Shown here: positions 56,059 to 64,000 of the stretch, one piece after another
How positions within the stretch are numbered: the first letter of the stretch is position 1
How the letters are laid out: each line of letters starts with the position of its first letter
From: Brevundimonas sp. UBA6550
Lineage (GTDB): Bacteria > Pseudomonadota > Alphaproteobacteria > Caulobacterales > Caulobacteraceae
Assembly (NCBI RefSeq): GCF_002434505.1
Contig: NZ_DJKE01000008.1
Location: forward strand, 299,300 to 363,299
Reading direction: 5' to 3'
Length of the DNA: 64,000 bases
Program-made: the position numbers and the translations under genes
Notes under the pieces: model-generated
Databases searched by the model: none
The model's input: the letters and a program-made list of their open reading frames with translations, nothing else
What the model was told of the DNA's origin: nothing

Positions 56059-57465
56059 TCAGCAGCTGTAATACATGTCGAACTCGACCGGGTGCGGATG
56101 CAGTTGCAGGCGCATCACCTCTTCCATCTTCAGCTCGATATAGCTGTCGATGAAGTCGTCATCCATGACGCCGCCCTTCTTGAGGAAGGCGCGGTCCTTG
56201 TCCAGATTCTCCAGCGCTTCGCGCAGCGAGCCGCAGACCTCGGGGATCGAGCCGCGCTCTTCCGGCGGCAGGTCGTAGAGGTTCTTGTCGGCGGGCGCGC
56301 CCGGATCGATGCGGTTCTCGATCCCGTCCAGACCGGCCATCAGCAGGGCCACGAAGGTCAGATAGGGGTTGCCCATCGGATCGGGGAAGCGGGCTTCCAG
56401 ACGTTTGGCCTTGGGCGACGAAACGTGCGGGATGCGGATGGAGGCCGAACGGTTGCGGGCCGAATAGGCCAGCTTCACCGGAGCTTCGTAGCCGGGCACC
56501 AGACGCTTGTAGGAGTTGGTGGTCGAGTTGGCGAAGGCGTTGATGGCCTTGGCGTGTTTGATGATGCCGCCGATGTACCACAAGCATTCCTGGCTCAGGC
56601 CGGCGTACTGGTCCCCGGCGAACTGGGGCTTGCCGTCCTTCCAGATCGACATGTGGACGTGCATGCCCGAGCCGTTGTCGGCGAACATCGGCTTGGCCAT
56701 GAAGGTCGCCGACTTGCCGTAGGCGTGGGCCACGTTGTGGATGACGTACTTATAGAGCTGAAGGCGGTCGGCCATGGTCAGTAGGTCGGAGAACTTCAGA
56801 CCCAGTTCGTGCTGGGCCGGGGCCACCTCGTGGTGGTGCTTCTCGGGCTGCAGGCCCAGGTCGCGCATGACGCCCAGCATCTCGCCGCGCAGGTCCTGCC
56901 CGGAATCGACCGGGTTGACCGGGAAATAGCCGCCCTTGGGTCCGGGGCGGTGGCCCATATTGCCCTCGGAGTATTCCGCGCCGGTGTTGGCGGGCAGTTC
57001 GGTCGAATCGTAGCTGTAGCCGGTGTCGTGCGGCTGGGTGGACCAGCGCACGTCGTCGAAGATGAAGAACTCGGCTTCCGGGCCGAAGAAGACCTGGTCG
57101 CCCACGCCCGACGACTGCACATAGGACAGGGCCTTTTTGGCCATCGAGCGGCTGTCGCGGTTGTAGGGTTCGTTGGTGTCCGGGTTCAGCACGTCGCAGA
57201 ACAGGAACATCGTGGTCTGCTGGTAGAACGGATCGATGTAGGCCGTGGTCAGGTCCGGCTTCAGCAGCATGTCGGACTCGTTGATGGCCTTCCAGCCGGC
57301 GATGGACGAGCCGTCGAACATCGTGCCTTCGTTCAAGAAATCCTCATCGACCAGATCGACGTCGAAGGTGACGTGCTGCAGCCTGCCGCGCGTGTCGGTG
57401 AAGCGGACGTCGACATATTGGACGTCCTTTTCCTTGATCTCCTTGAGGATCTTGCTGGCGCTCAT
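56059..57465 (-). CDS. glnA: Glutamine synthetase type I
   Basis: GlnA makes glutamine from glutamate, ammonia and ATP, the main nitrogen-assimilation enzyme. The 468-residue protein has [18 protein letters not shown] (about 49-66), [12 protein letters not shown] (about 125), [12 protein letters not shown] (about 264), and [21 protein letters not shown] (about 334). The adenylylation Tyr is exactly Y397 in NLYDLPPEE, so activity is probably controlled by GlnE. ATG 57465 gives the family start. glnB lies 84 nt upstream on the same strand. Confidence 0.97.
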   Translation of the reverse strand: MSASKILKEIKEKDVQYVDVRFTDTRGRLQHVTFDVDLVDEDFLNEGTMFDGSSIAGWKAINESDMLLKPDLTTAYIDPFYQQTTMFLFCDVLNPDTNEPYNRDSRSMAKKALSYVQSSGVGDQVFFGPEAEFFIFDDVRWSTQPHDTGYSYDSTELPANTGAEYSEGNMGHRPGPKGGYFPVNPVDSGQDLRGEMLGVMRDLGLQPEKHHHEVAPAQHELGLKFSDLLTMADRLQLYKYVIHNVAHAYGKSATFMAKPMFADNGSGMHVHMSIWKDGKPQFAGDQYAGLSQECLWYIGGIIKHAKAINAFANSTTNSYKRLVPGYEAPVKLAYSARNRSASIRIPHVSSPKAKRLEARFPDPMGNPYLTFVALLMAGLDGIENRIDPGAPADKNLYDLPPEERGSIPEVCGSLREALENLDKDRAFLKKGGVMDDDFIDSYIELKMEEVMRLQLHPHPVEFDMYYSC

Positions 57466-57549
57466 TCTCGGAAGTCCTGTTTTCTTGTCGTTTTGGGGAG
57501 GAGACCGGACCACGACCCGAGGGCCGAGGCCGGGGAGGGGTAGTCGAAG

Positions 57550-57954
<405 letters not shown>

Positions 57955-58005
57955 TTAAAGCAAGCGGTTTTCGCAGAAAAGCCACGGATAATCGGAAGGC
58001 GGACA

Positions 58006-58821
58006 ATGCAGACCAACGACCCCGCGCTGTGGCGCAGTTTTCTGCCCTGGCCGAGCGCCGAAACGCATAAACATGCTCGGGGGCGTTTAGTGGTGGTGTC
58101 GGGTCGGGCGCATCACACGGGCGCGGCGCGGCTGGCGGCGCGGGCGGGTCTGCGCATGGGCGCGGGCGTGGTGCGAATCCTTTGCCCGCCGGACGCCGCA
58201 GCGGTGATCGCTCCGGCCGTTCAGGCGATCATGCTGACGCCCTTCGCATCGGCTGAGGCGCTGGGACGCGAGGCGAGCAACGCCGATGCGGTCGTGGTCG
58301 GCCCGGCGGCCGGCGCCGACGAGGCGACCGTGGCCAACATCCATGCGCTGGCGTCCACCGGCGCGGTGCTGGTGATCGACGCCGACGGCCTGTCGGTGTT
58401 CAAGGGAGGGACGGCCGAGTTGATCGGTCTGCTGGACCGGGACGACATCCTGACGCCGCACGAAGGCGAGTTCGAACGGCTGTTTCCAGGGTTGCTGAAA
58501 AACGGGCGCGAGGCCGCCGCCGTCGAGGCGGCCCGTCGAACCCAGGCGGTGATCGTGCTGAAGGGGGCCGAAACCCTGGTCGCGTCGCCCGATGGGCGGG
58601 TGCGATCCAATCCGAACGGTTCGCCCTGGCTGGCCACGGCCGGCAGCGGCGACGTGCTGGCCGGGATGATCGGCGGGCTGACGGCGCAACGGATGGACAG
58701 CTTCGAAGCGGCCTCGGCGGCGGTCTGGATCCACAGCGATGCGGCGGATCGATTCGGGCCGGGGCTGATCGCCGACGACCTCAGCGAGATCCTGCCCCGC
58801 GCCCTGGCGGCGTTGCGCTAG
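58006..58821 (+). CDS. nnrD: ADP/ATP-dependent NAD(P)H-hydrate dehydratase
   Basis: NnrD repairs damaged NAD(P)H hydrates (S-NADHX, S-NADPHX). The 271-residue ribokinase-fold protein has HKHARGRLVVVSGRAHHTGAA (about 21-40), DADGLSVF (about 125), LTPHEGEFERLFPG (about 150) and the nucleotide-binding, catalytic-Asp motif ATAGSGDVLAGMIGGL (about 210). It lacks the N-terminal NAD(P)HX epimerase domain that is fused to it in E. coli. ATG 58006 follows GGAAGG. Its stop shares CTAG with the stop of the Wzc-like gene. Confidence 0.92.
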   Translation: MQTNDPALWRSFLPWPSAETHKHARGRLVVVSGRAHHTGAARLAARAGLRMGAGVVRILCPPDAAAVIAPAVQAIMLTPFASAEALGREASNADAVVVGPAAGADEATVANIHALASTGAVLVIDADGLSVFKGGTAELIGLLDRDDILTPHEGEFERLFPGLLKNGREAAAVEAARRTQAVIVLKGAETLVASPDGRVRSNPNGSPWLATAGSGDVLAGMIGGLTAQRMDSFEAASAAVWIHSDAADRFGPGLIADDLSEILPRALAALR

Positions 58822-60929
58822 ATGCGGGTGTAGATGAAGCGCGGAATGTGGAAGCGGCGCATGTTGAGGATGACGCCCGCCACCGTCCCGCCCGCCGCCG
58901 CGACCCGTTCGATCAGATTGGCGGCGACAGCCGTGCGCGTCTCTTCGGCCTCGATCACCACCAGCGACAGGTCCGTCAGCGGCGCAAGCAGCAGGGCGGC
59001 GGAGGATCGGTGCAGCGAGGGCGTGTCCACGATCACGACCGGGAAGCGCGTCTTGACCCCATCGACGAAGTTGCGCCAGCGCGCCTCGGAAATGTTCGAG
59101 CCGGTGCGCGTCATCGGCGTGGTGACATACAGATTGCTGTCCTCGACCCGCAGCACATAGGGGCTGTCGGGGATGTTGGTCAGCCGCCCGCCCAGGCCGT
59201 GGATAGCCATGGCGACGCTGGCGTCCTCTCGGGGTTCGGCGTCGATCAGCAGGGTCTCGACCCCGGACCGGAAAGCCGAGGCCATGGCCAGGTCCAGCGC
59301 GATGCTGGTGACGCCCACGCCGTCCTCCGGACCGATGACCGCAAGCGCGGCCTGGCCGTCGGCGGTCTCGCGCAGACGACGCAGGATCAGCGCCGCCTGA
59401 TCCGCCGTCAGTCGTGACGTCAGCGGACGCCAGCGGGGCAGGGGGCTGTCGTCGTCCTCGCCCAGCGGCACGGTGGCCAGGACCGGGGCGCGCAGACGCA
59501 CCTCCGCATCGCGCGGCGTCAGAATGACCGGCGAGGCGGCGGCGGACACGATGATCACGGCCAGCGCCGCCAGGGTTCCGACGACCAGACCTGCGGCCAG
59601 GATCAGCAGGCGGCCGGTGCGGGCCCTGGTCGGCGGTTGGGCCGCCTCGATGACCCGCACATTGGCGTTGGCCCCGGCGATGGAGCTTTGCAGCCGCGAA
59701 TCCTCGGCGTTCTCGGAAACGCTGCGATAGGCGGTTTCGGTCAGGGTGCGCTGGCGCGTCAGTTCGCGATAGCGCGGCCCGATCTCGACCAGGCTGGCCA
59801 AGCGTCCGCGCGCGGCGCCGAGGGCGTCGGACAGTTGGGCGCGTCCAGACTGCAGACCGGCCAGTTCGCCGCGCGTGGTGGCCAGCTGGGTCTCGATCTG
59901 CTGGCTGACGGGGTTGGGGCCGCTGCGGACCAGCGTCGTTTGCGATTGGGGCGCGGCGGCGATCTGGGTTTCGAGGTCGGCGATCTGACGATCCAGTTCG
60001 ACGACGAGCGGATAGCCGTCGGCATAACGGGCGGCGGCGACCCGACGACGCTCGCGCAGCAGCATCAGATTGTCGGTCAGGGCCGTGACCTGTTGAGAGC
60101 GGGTGTCGTCGGTGTTCAGCGCGATCTGAGCCGAGGCGTTGCGCAGCTGCTGGGCCAGGCGGTCGGCGCGCGCGGCGGCGGTGGCGATCAACTGGTCCTG
60201 TGCGGCCAACTGAGCGGTCAGGGCGGTCTGCTGCGACTGGACGCCCTGGATTTCCTGATCGTAGTCGCCGATGGCGTAGCGGTTCGACAGGTCGGCGATC
60301 TGGGCCTCGGTGGCGGCCAGTTGATCGGACAGGCCGCGTTGCTGATCGTTGACGGCCGCGCTGTCGGCGCGCTGGAAGATTTCGCGTCGGCTGGCGATGT
60401 AGTTCTGGACCAGGCGATTGACGAAGTCGGCCGCCACCTTGGGATCGCGATGGCGCAGCCGCACCTCGATGGTGTTGGACTGGGGCACGTTTTCGATCGT
60501 CAGGTCGCGGCCCAGCTGTTCCAGGGCCGCATTCATGCCCGCCGGGCCGGCCTTCGCCTTGGGATAGACGCGCGTCAGGCCGATGTCAGTCAGGGTCTTC
60601 TCGCGGATCTCGCGCGAGCCCAGGATTTCCATTTCGGCATGGACGATCTGGGCGCGGTCGAAGGTTTGCGGATTGCCGGTCGCGTCCTCGCCCACGGAGC
60701 GGCGGAACACATAGTCGTCGCCCAGCAGGATCAGCAGGCGCGATTGGGCGGTATAGATCGGCTGGGCCAGGGTCGCGGCGGCCAGGGCCAGCAGAACAGG
60801 GATCAGAAAGGCGATCAACGCCTTGCGCCAGTGATAGAAGACCGGCGTCGCCAACTCGCGAATCGTGATCGCCGCCCCGGCGTTTCTGGGGCGTTGGTCG
60901 TCTTCGAGTTTCAGCGTCTGGTCGGTCAA
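58818..60929 (-). CDS. Wzc-like polysaccharide copolymerase with a degenerate kinase domain
   Basis: The 703-residue inner-membrane protein has two transmembrane helices (about 37-55 and 440-462) flanking a periplasmic Wzz/GNVR domain with long coiled coils (about 60-435). A cytoplasmic P-loop-like domain follows (about 490-703). It should control chain length and export of an exopolysaccharide. In the P-loop domain Walker A reads GPEDGVGVTS with no Lys. The A' motif reads LLIDAEPR, with Glu in place of the second Asp. Walker B VVIVDTP is kept, and there is no C-terminal Tyr cluster. It is probably not an active tyrosine autokinase. It is divergent from the wza-like gene. Confidence 0.87.
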   Translation of the reverse strand: MTDQTLKLEDDQRPRNAGAAITIRELATPVFYHWRKALIAFLIPVLLALAAATLAQPIYTAQSRLLILLGDDYVFRRSVGEDATGNPQTFDRAQIVHAEMEILGSREIREKTLTDIGLTRVYPKAKAGPAGMNAALEQLGRDLTIENVPQSNTIEVRLRHRDPKVAADFVNRLVQNYIASRREIFQRADSAAVNDQQRGLSDQLAATEAQIADLSNRYAIGDYDQEIQGVQSQQTALTAQLAAQDQLIATAAARADRLAQQLRNASAQIALNTDDTRSQQVTALTDNLMLLRERRRVAAARYADGYPLVVELDRQIADLETQIAAAPQSQTTLVRSGPNPVSQQIETQLATTRGELAGLQSGRAQLSDALGAARGRLASLVEIGPRYRELTRQRTLTETAYRSVSENAEDSRLQSSIAGANANVRVIEAAQPPTRARTGRLLILAAGLVVGTLAALAVIIVSAAASPVILTPRDAEVRLRAPVLATVPLGEDDDSPLPRWRPLTSRLTADQAALILRRLRETADGQAALAVIGPEDGVGVTSIALDLAMASAFRSGVETLLIDAEPREDASVAMAIHGLGGRLTNIPDSPYVLRVEDSNLYVTTPMTRTGSNISEARWRNFVDGVKTRFPVVIVDTPSLHRSSAALLLAPLTDLSLVVIEAEETRTAVAANLIERVAAAGGTVAGVILNMRRFHIPRFIYTRI

Positions 60930-61029
60930 TACGCGGCTCTGAGCAGGACGATCCCGCCGACGGGGGGCGAGGCTGCCGGTCAGCCTGCCTCATAAAGCCC
61001 TGAGTCGGAGCCGCAACGCCAGTCCGGCC

Positions 61030-61058
61030 TTGGCATTGTCGGTGAAAAACAGAAAGAT
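61030..61058 (+). promoter_or_regulatory. Weak candidate promoter for the wza-like operon
   Basis: TTGGCA (61030-61035) and AAAGAT (61053-61058) are separated by 17 nt, about 45 nt before the wza-like start in the 174-nt divergent gap. The -35 box is good and the -10 box is poor, so this is tentative. Confidence 0.2.
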
Positions 61059-61103
61059 GGCGCAGGCGGCGGCGTGCGAGTCGGTCCGCGACAAGGAACC
61101 CCG

Positions 61104-61805
61104 ATGGCCGTCTGGCGCACGATCGCGATCGCCCTGGTGCTGTTTTTGGCTGCCTGCGCCTCCGGCGGCGGCGTTCGGGGGCAGGCCCAACCCTATGATT
61201 TCGCACCCTGGGGCCAGGACGACTATCAATACCGGCTGGCGGCGGGCGACGCCCTGCGGCTGGGCTTTCTGGTCGAGGACGGGCTGAACGCCGACGTGGT
61301 GCTGGGGCCGGACGGGCAGGGCGTGTTTCCCGTGATCGGGCCGGTTCCGGTCGGCGGTATGACCGTGCGCGACGCCAGCCAGAGGCTGACGGAGGCCTAT
61401 GCCGGCGTGCTGCGCAATCCGCAGGTTCAGATCAGCGTGTCGACCTATGGCGCGTCGCAGATCTATGTCGGAGGCGAGGTGAAGACGCCGGGCGTGGTTC
61501 AGATTCGCGGCGAGATGAACACGGCCCAGGCCATCTTCGCGGCCGGCGGATTCGCCGAGACGGCCGGGACGGGCAAGGTCGTGGTGCTGCGGCGCGTGGC
61601 CGACGGCCGGCTGACGTCGCGGACCGTGGACGCCAAGGCCCTGCTGAACACCGACCCGCAGCAAGACTTCCTGCTGCATCCGGGCGATCTGATCTTCGTG
61701 CCGCGCAGCGCCATCGCCGAGGTCAATCTGTTCGTCCGGCAATATTTGAACGGCATCCTGCCCTTCAACTTCGGCTTCAGCTACGACCTGAACCGCTTCC
61801 GATGA
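61104..61805 (+). CDS. Wza-like polysaccharide export outer-membrane lipoprotein
   Basis: The 233-residue protein has a lipoprotein signal (LFLAACAS, acylated Cys near 18), a Poly_export domain (about 36-115: YRLAAGDALRLGF, GVFPVIGPVPVGGMTVRDA) and an SLBB domain (about 125-205: IYVGGEVKTPGVVQIRG, HPGDLIFVPRS). It should form the outer-membrane exit of an exopolysaccharide export system. It is shorter than E. coli Wza (379 aa) and like many alphaproteobacterial homologs, including HfsD-type proteins. ATG 61104 has an AAGGA site. It overlaps the flippase gene as ATGA. Confidence 0.9.
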   Translation: MAVWRTIAIALVLFLAACASGGGVRGQAQPYDFAPWGQDDYQYRLAAGDALRLGFLVEDGLNADVVLGPDGQGVFPVIGPVPVGGMTVRDASQRLTEAYAGVLRNPQVQISVSTYGASQIYVGGEVKTPGVVQIRGEMNTAQAIFAAGGFAETAGTGKVVVLRRVADGRLTSRTVDAKALLNTDPQQDFLLHPGDLIFVPRSAIAEVNLFVRQYLNGILPFNFGFSYDLNRFR

Positions 61806-63061
61806 GGGCGCTGGCGGGGCGGATCGGCCGCGCGTCGCCCTATCTGACGGCCATCGTCGAACAGGGCCTGTTCTCGCTGCTGAACCTGGGCGTGGTGCTG
61901 GTCCTTGGGCGGGTGATGACGCCCGACCATTTCGGGGCCTGCGTGCTGTGGTTCTCGGTCGCCTATGTGTTGGCCAGCGTGCAGAACGCGGTCAGCGTGG
62001 CGCATCTGCAGGTTCTGCCCAACGGGCGGGGCTTGGACGCCGTGCGGTTCGAGACCGAGCGGCTGATGCTGGGCGCCACGGTGTGCTTCTGGCTGGCGGT
62101 CGCGGCCGGCGCCGCCGTGGCGGTGGGGCTGATGACCGGCGATGGGCCGTTCGGGGTGTGGACGGCGGTGCTGTTCGTGCCCGCCTATCTGTTGCAGCAA
62201 TATGTGAGGTTGACTCTGTTCAGCCGAGGCGAACCGGCCGCGGCGACGGTCCAGACGGGCGCGGTGCTGGCGGTCGCGGCGGCGTTTCTGGCGCTGGGAG
62301 CCACGGTTTTTCGGCCCTTGCAGGCCGAACATGTGCTGGCCCTGATGGGCGCGGCCTATGCGGTCGTGGGGCTGGTCGGGTTGGCGCGGGCCAGCAGGGG
62401 GTTGTGGGCCGGGCTGATCAGCGCCTTGCCCGGCTATGTCGCGTATGGCCGGCAATCCGGCTGGCTGTTCCTGGGGGTGTCGAGCACCGAAGTTCTGGCG
62501 CGGTTCTATGTGTTCGCCGCAGGCGCCGCCTACGGGCCGGGCGTTCTGGCGGCCCTGTCGTTCAGCCAGACGTTTCTGCGGCCCGTTCCCCTGCTGGCCT
62601 CGTCCTGGAGCATGGCGGCGAGAAGCGATCTGGTGGCGCGGCGCGAGGCCGACGACTGGCGCGGCTATGTTCGGCTCTTGACGATGTCGGGCATGGCGGG
62701 CGCGGCCTTCGCCCTGATCTGGGCGGGCTTGGTCTGGGCGGCCTGGCCCATGATCACCGGCCTGGCGTTCGACGGCAAATACGCCGACGCCCGCTGGATG
62801 TTGCCGCTGTGGGGGCTCAGCGTGGCGTTCGGCTTCGTCCAGGTGGTGGTCAGCACGGGCCTGCAGATCCTGAAGGCGTTCAAGGCCCTGGCCATCGCCA
62901 ACGCCTCGGCCTCGGCCGTCGCGGCGGTCGGGGTCCTGTGGGGCATCGGCCGGCTGGGACCGGCCGGCGCGATCCTGGGTACGGCGGCGGGACAGGCGCT
63001 GGAGGCGGCGGCCATGCTGGCGGTACTGATCGTGTTGATCCCGCGTCTCAGGCGCGGATGA
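61802..63061 (+). CDS. Polysaccharide flippase (Wzx/MOP superfamily)
   Basis: A 419-residue membrane protein with ~12 transmembrane helices of the oligosaccharide flippase family. It should move lipid-linked repeat units across the inner membrane for assembly outside. The N-terminal VEQGLFSLLNLGVVLVLGRVM segment with FGACVLWFSVAYV is typical of PST-type flippases. It is coupled to the wza-like gene by a 4-nt overlap. Its last 14 nt overlap the 3' end of the converging Wzy/WaaL-type gene. Confidence 0.85.
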   Translation: MRALAGRIGRASPYLTAIVEQGLFSLLNLGVVLVLGRVMTPDHFGACVLWFSVAYVLASVQNAVSVAHLQVLPNGRGLDAVRFETERLMLGATVCFWLAVAAGAAVAVGLMTGDGPFGVWTAVLFVPAYLLQQYVRLTLFSRGEPAAATVQTGAVLAVAAAFLALGATVFRPLQAEHVLALMGAAYAVVGLVGLARASRGLWAGLISALPGYVAYGRQSGWLFLGVSSTEVLARFYVFAAGAAYGPGVLAALSFSQTFLRPVPLLASSWSMAARSDLVARREADDWRGYVRLLTMSGMAGAAFALIWAGLVWAAWPMITGLAFDGKYADARWMLPLWGLSVAFGFVQVVVSTGLQILKAFKALAIANASASAVAAVGVLWGIGRLGPAGAILGTAAGQALEAAAMLAVLIVLIPRLRRG

Positions 63062-64000
63062 AGCGCCGCTCAATCTCCACCCCCAGCAGCAACAGCACCG
63101 TGCCGAAGATGGAGTTGGCGGTGAAATAGCTGCTTTCCATGAAGTTGTGGCCGAACACCATCAGCGGAAAGACCCCCAGCAGAATGGCGGCGCCAAGTCG
63201 TCCACGATCGCCGCCCACGGCGTCGCGGATCAGGATCAGCCCGCCGAAAATCCAGCGCATGAGAACGACGACGGCCCCCGTCAGACCGATCAGGCCGGTC
63301 GTGACCGCCAGGTCCAGGAAGCCGTTGTGGGCTTCGTTGGTGTAGGCGTCGGGCTGGGCGAACCAGGCGTCGGTCTGCAGGCTGGGTTGGACGGTCGGGT
63401 CGATGTCCCAGAACGAGCCGAAACCCCAGCCCTGGATCGGCCGCTTGACGAACTCGTCCCAGACGAAGGCCCAGACTTCGGTGCGTTGGGTGAAAGTGAT
63501 GCCGGCGAAGGGCGCCCAGGGATCGGCGCCGACTACGAGGCAGTAGGCCAGCCAGCCGAAGGCGACGCCCGCCACCATGAGGGCGACGACGGCGATCAGA
63601 CCCCACCGCACCATACGGCGCTGAGCCATCAGGGAAACAATGACCGGCGTTGCGCAGGCCAGGGCGGCGAACAGACCCATGCTGGTCTTGGACAGGCTGG
63701 CGACCAGCAGCACCAGGGCCAGGACGGTGACGCCCCACCAGAAGGCGCCCCCCCGCCAGTCGATCCGTGACCAGGCGTAGGTTCCGCAGACGAAACCGGC
63801 CAGCAGCATGACGGCGCCCAGGGTGTTCTTGTGGGAATGGATGGCGGCCAGACCCAGCGGCGTCATCGACACGCCGGGAGCCGCGATCCAGGACAGGATG
63901 TCGACGCCGACCAGCACCGCGCACCCTGTCGCCATCGCCAGATGCAATCGCCGACTGTCGCCCATACCGACCGCTATGGCGACGCAGATCAACAGATTGA
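63048..64000 (-). CDS. O-antigen ligase/polymerase family protein (Wzy/WaaL-like), N-terminus beyond the window
   Basis: At least 317 residues are visible; the reading frame is still open at the right edge, so the N-terminus is missing. Several transmembrane helices and a large periplasmic loop with FTQRTEVWAFVWDEFVKRP, QGWGFGSFWDID and EAHNGFLDLAV match the Wzy_C signature. In this cluster it is probably the polymerase joining repeat units flipped by the Wzx-like protein. It resembles the protein at 37463-38809. Its 3' end overlaps the flippase gene by 14 nt. Confidence 0.85.
   Translation of the reverse strand, partial: NLLICVAIAVGMGDSRRLHLAMATGCAVLVGVDILSWIAAPGVSMTPLGLAAIHSHKNTLGAVMLLAGFVCGTYAWSRIDWRGGAFWWGVTVLALVLLVASLSKTSMGLFAALACATPVIVSLMAQRRMVRWGLIAVVALMVAGVAFGWLAYCLVVGADPWAPFAGITFTQRTEVWAFVWDEFVKRPIQGWGFGSFWDIDPTVQPSLQTDAWFAQPDAYTNEAHNGFLDLAVTTGLIGLTGAVVVLMRWIFGGLILIRDAVGGDRGRLGAAILLGVFPLMVFGHNFMESSYFTANSIFGTVLLLLGVEIERRFIRA

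Noticed and set aside
58818..64000. Firm naming of the exopolysaccharide genes as hfs holdfast genes
   Set aside because: Family membership is clear but the window has no glycosyltransferase or deacetylase to set the product; capsule or another glycan is equally possible.

Overview
The window is chromosomal core DNA from a GC-rich Gram-negative alphaproteobacterium. The best match is Caulobacterales, most likely Brevundimonas or a close relative. The pointers are an LpxI-type UDP-diacylglucosamine hydrolase, an alphaproteobacterial LexA with a GTTC-N7-GTTC SOS box in front of it, and neighbours that I recall as Caulobacter-like (bamA-skp-lpxD-fabZ-lpxA-lpxI-lpxB; gltX-gltA; comEC-lexA-trp; tpiA-secG-pyrG). 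The genus is inferred from gene content, not from a search. Coding density is very high and 1-4 nt start/stop overlaps are common. I see no rRNA, tRNA, CRISPR array, prophage or insertion sequence.

Layout. 1-8763: the end of rseP, then an envelope operon (bamA, skp/ompH, lpxD, fabZ, lpxA, lpxI, lpxB and a FUSC-type membrane protein). 8740-20701: gltX-gltA on the minus strand, comEC on plus, then lexA, trpC, trpD, trpG, trpE and a PpiD-like foldase gene on minus. A small opposite-strand membrane-peptide gene sits between trpG and trpE. 20841-23885: tpiA, secG, a strong terminator, pyrG. 23990-33135: metabolic and housekeeping genes (GNAT, oligopeptidase B, DmdC-type acyl-CoA dehydrogenase, cytochrome b561, Sua5, a frameshifted patatin gene, 3-hydroxybutyrate dehydrogenase, yaaA). 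33136-33930: the only long gene-free stretch, a mosaic of REP-like palindromes. 33931-46110: FAD-linked oxidase, parE, an O-antigen-ligase-type protein, a cystathionine lyase, an orphan ABC binding lipoprotein, a DAACS symporter, and an sseA-cfa-phr operon.

46203-50688 is an LPS inner-core operon (kdsA, hldE, hldD and a DUF3089 protein). It complements the lipid A genes at the left end. 50764-55952 holds a QmcA/NfeD membrane pair, an MFS exporter, rnhA and tatABC. 56059-58821 holds glnB-glnA (nitrogen assimilation) and a stand-alone NAD(P)HX dehydratase. 58818-64000 is the edge of an exopolysaccharide export cluster: a Wzc-like copolymerase, a Wza-like lipoprotein, a Wzx-like flippase and a truncated Wzy/WaaL-type protein. 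It could be a holdfast or capsule locus.

I found no clear new multi-gene system. The most unusual items are: a Wzc-like protein whose fused ATPase domain has lost the Walker A lysine; a DUF3089 hydrolase-fold protein whose nucleophile serine is replaced by glutamate; a patatin gene broken by a 1-nt deletion; the REP-palindrome island; and several convergent gene pairs that share a 4-base stop overlap, two of which support otherwise doubtful small genes.
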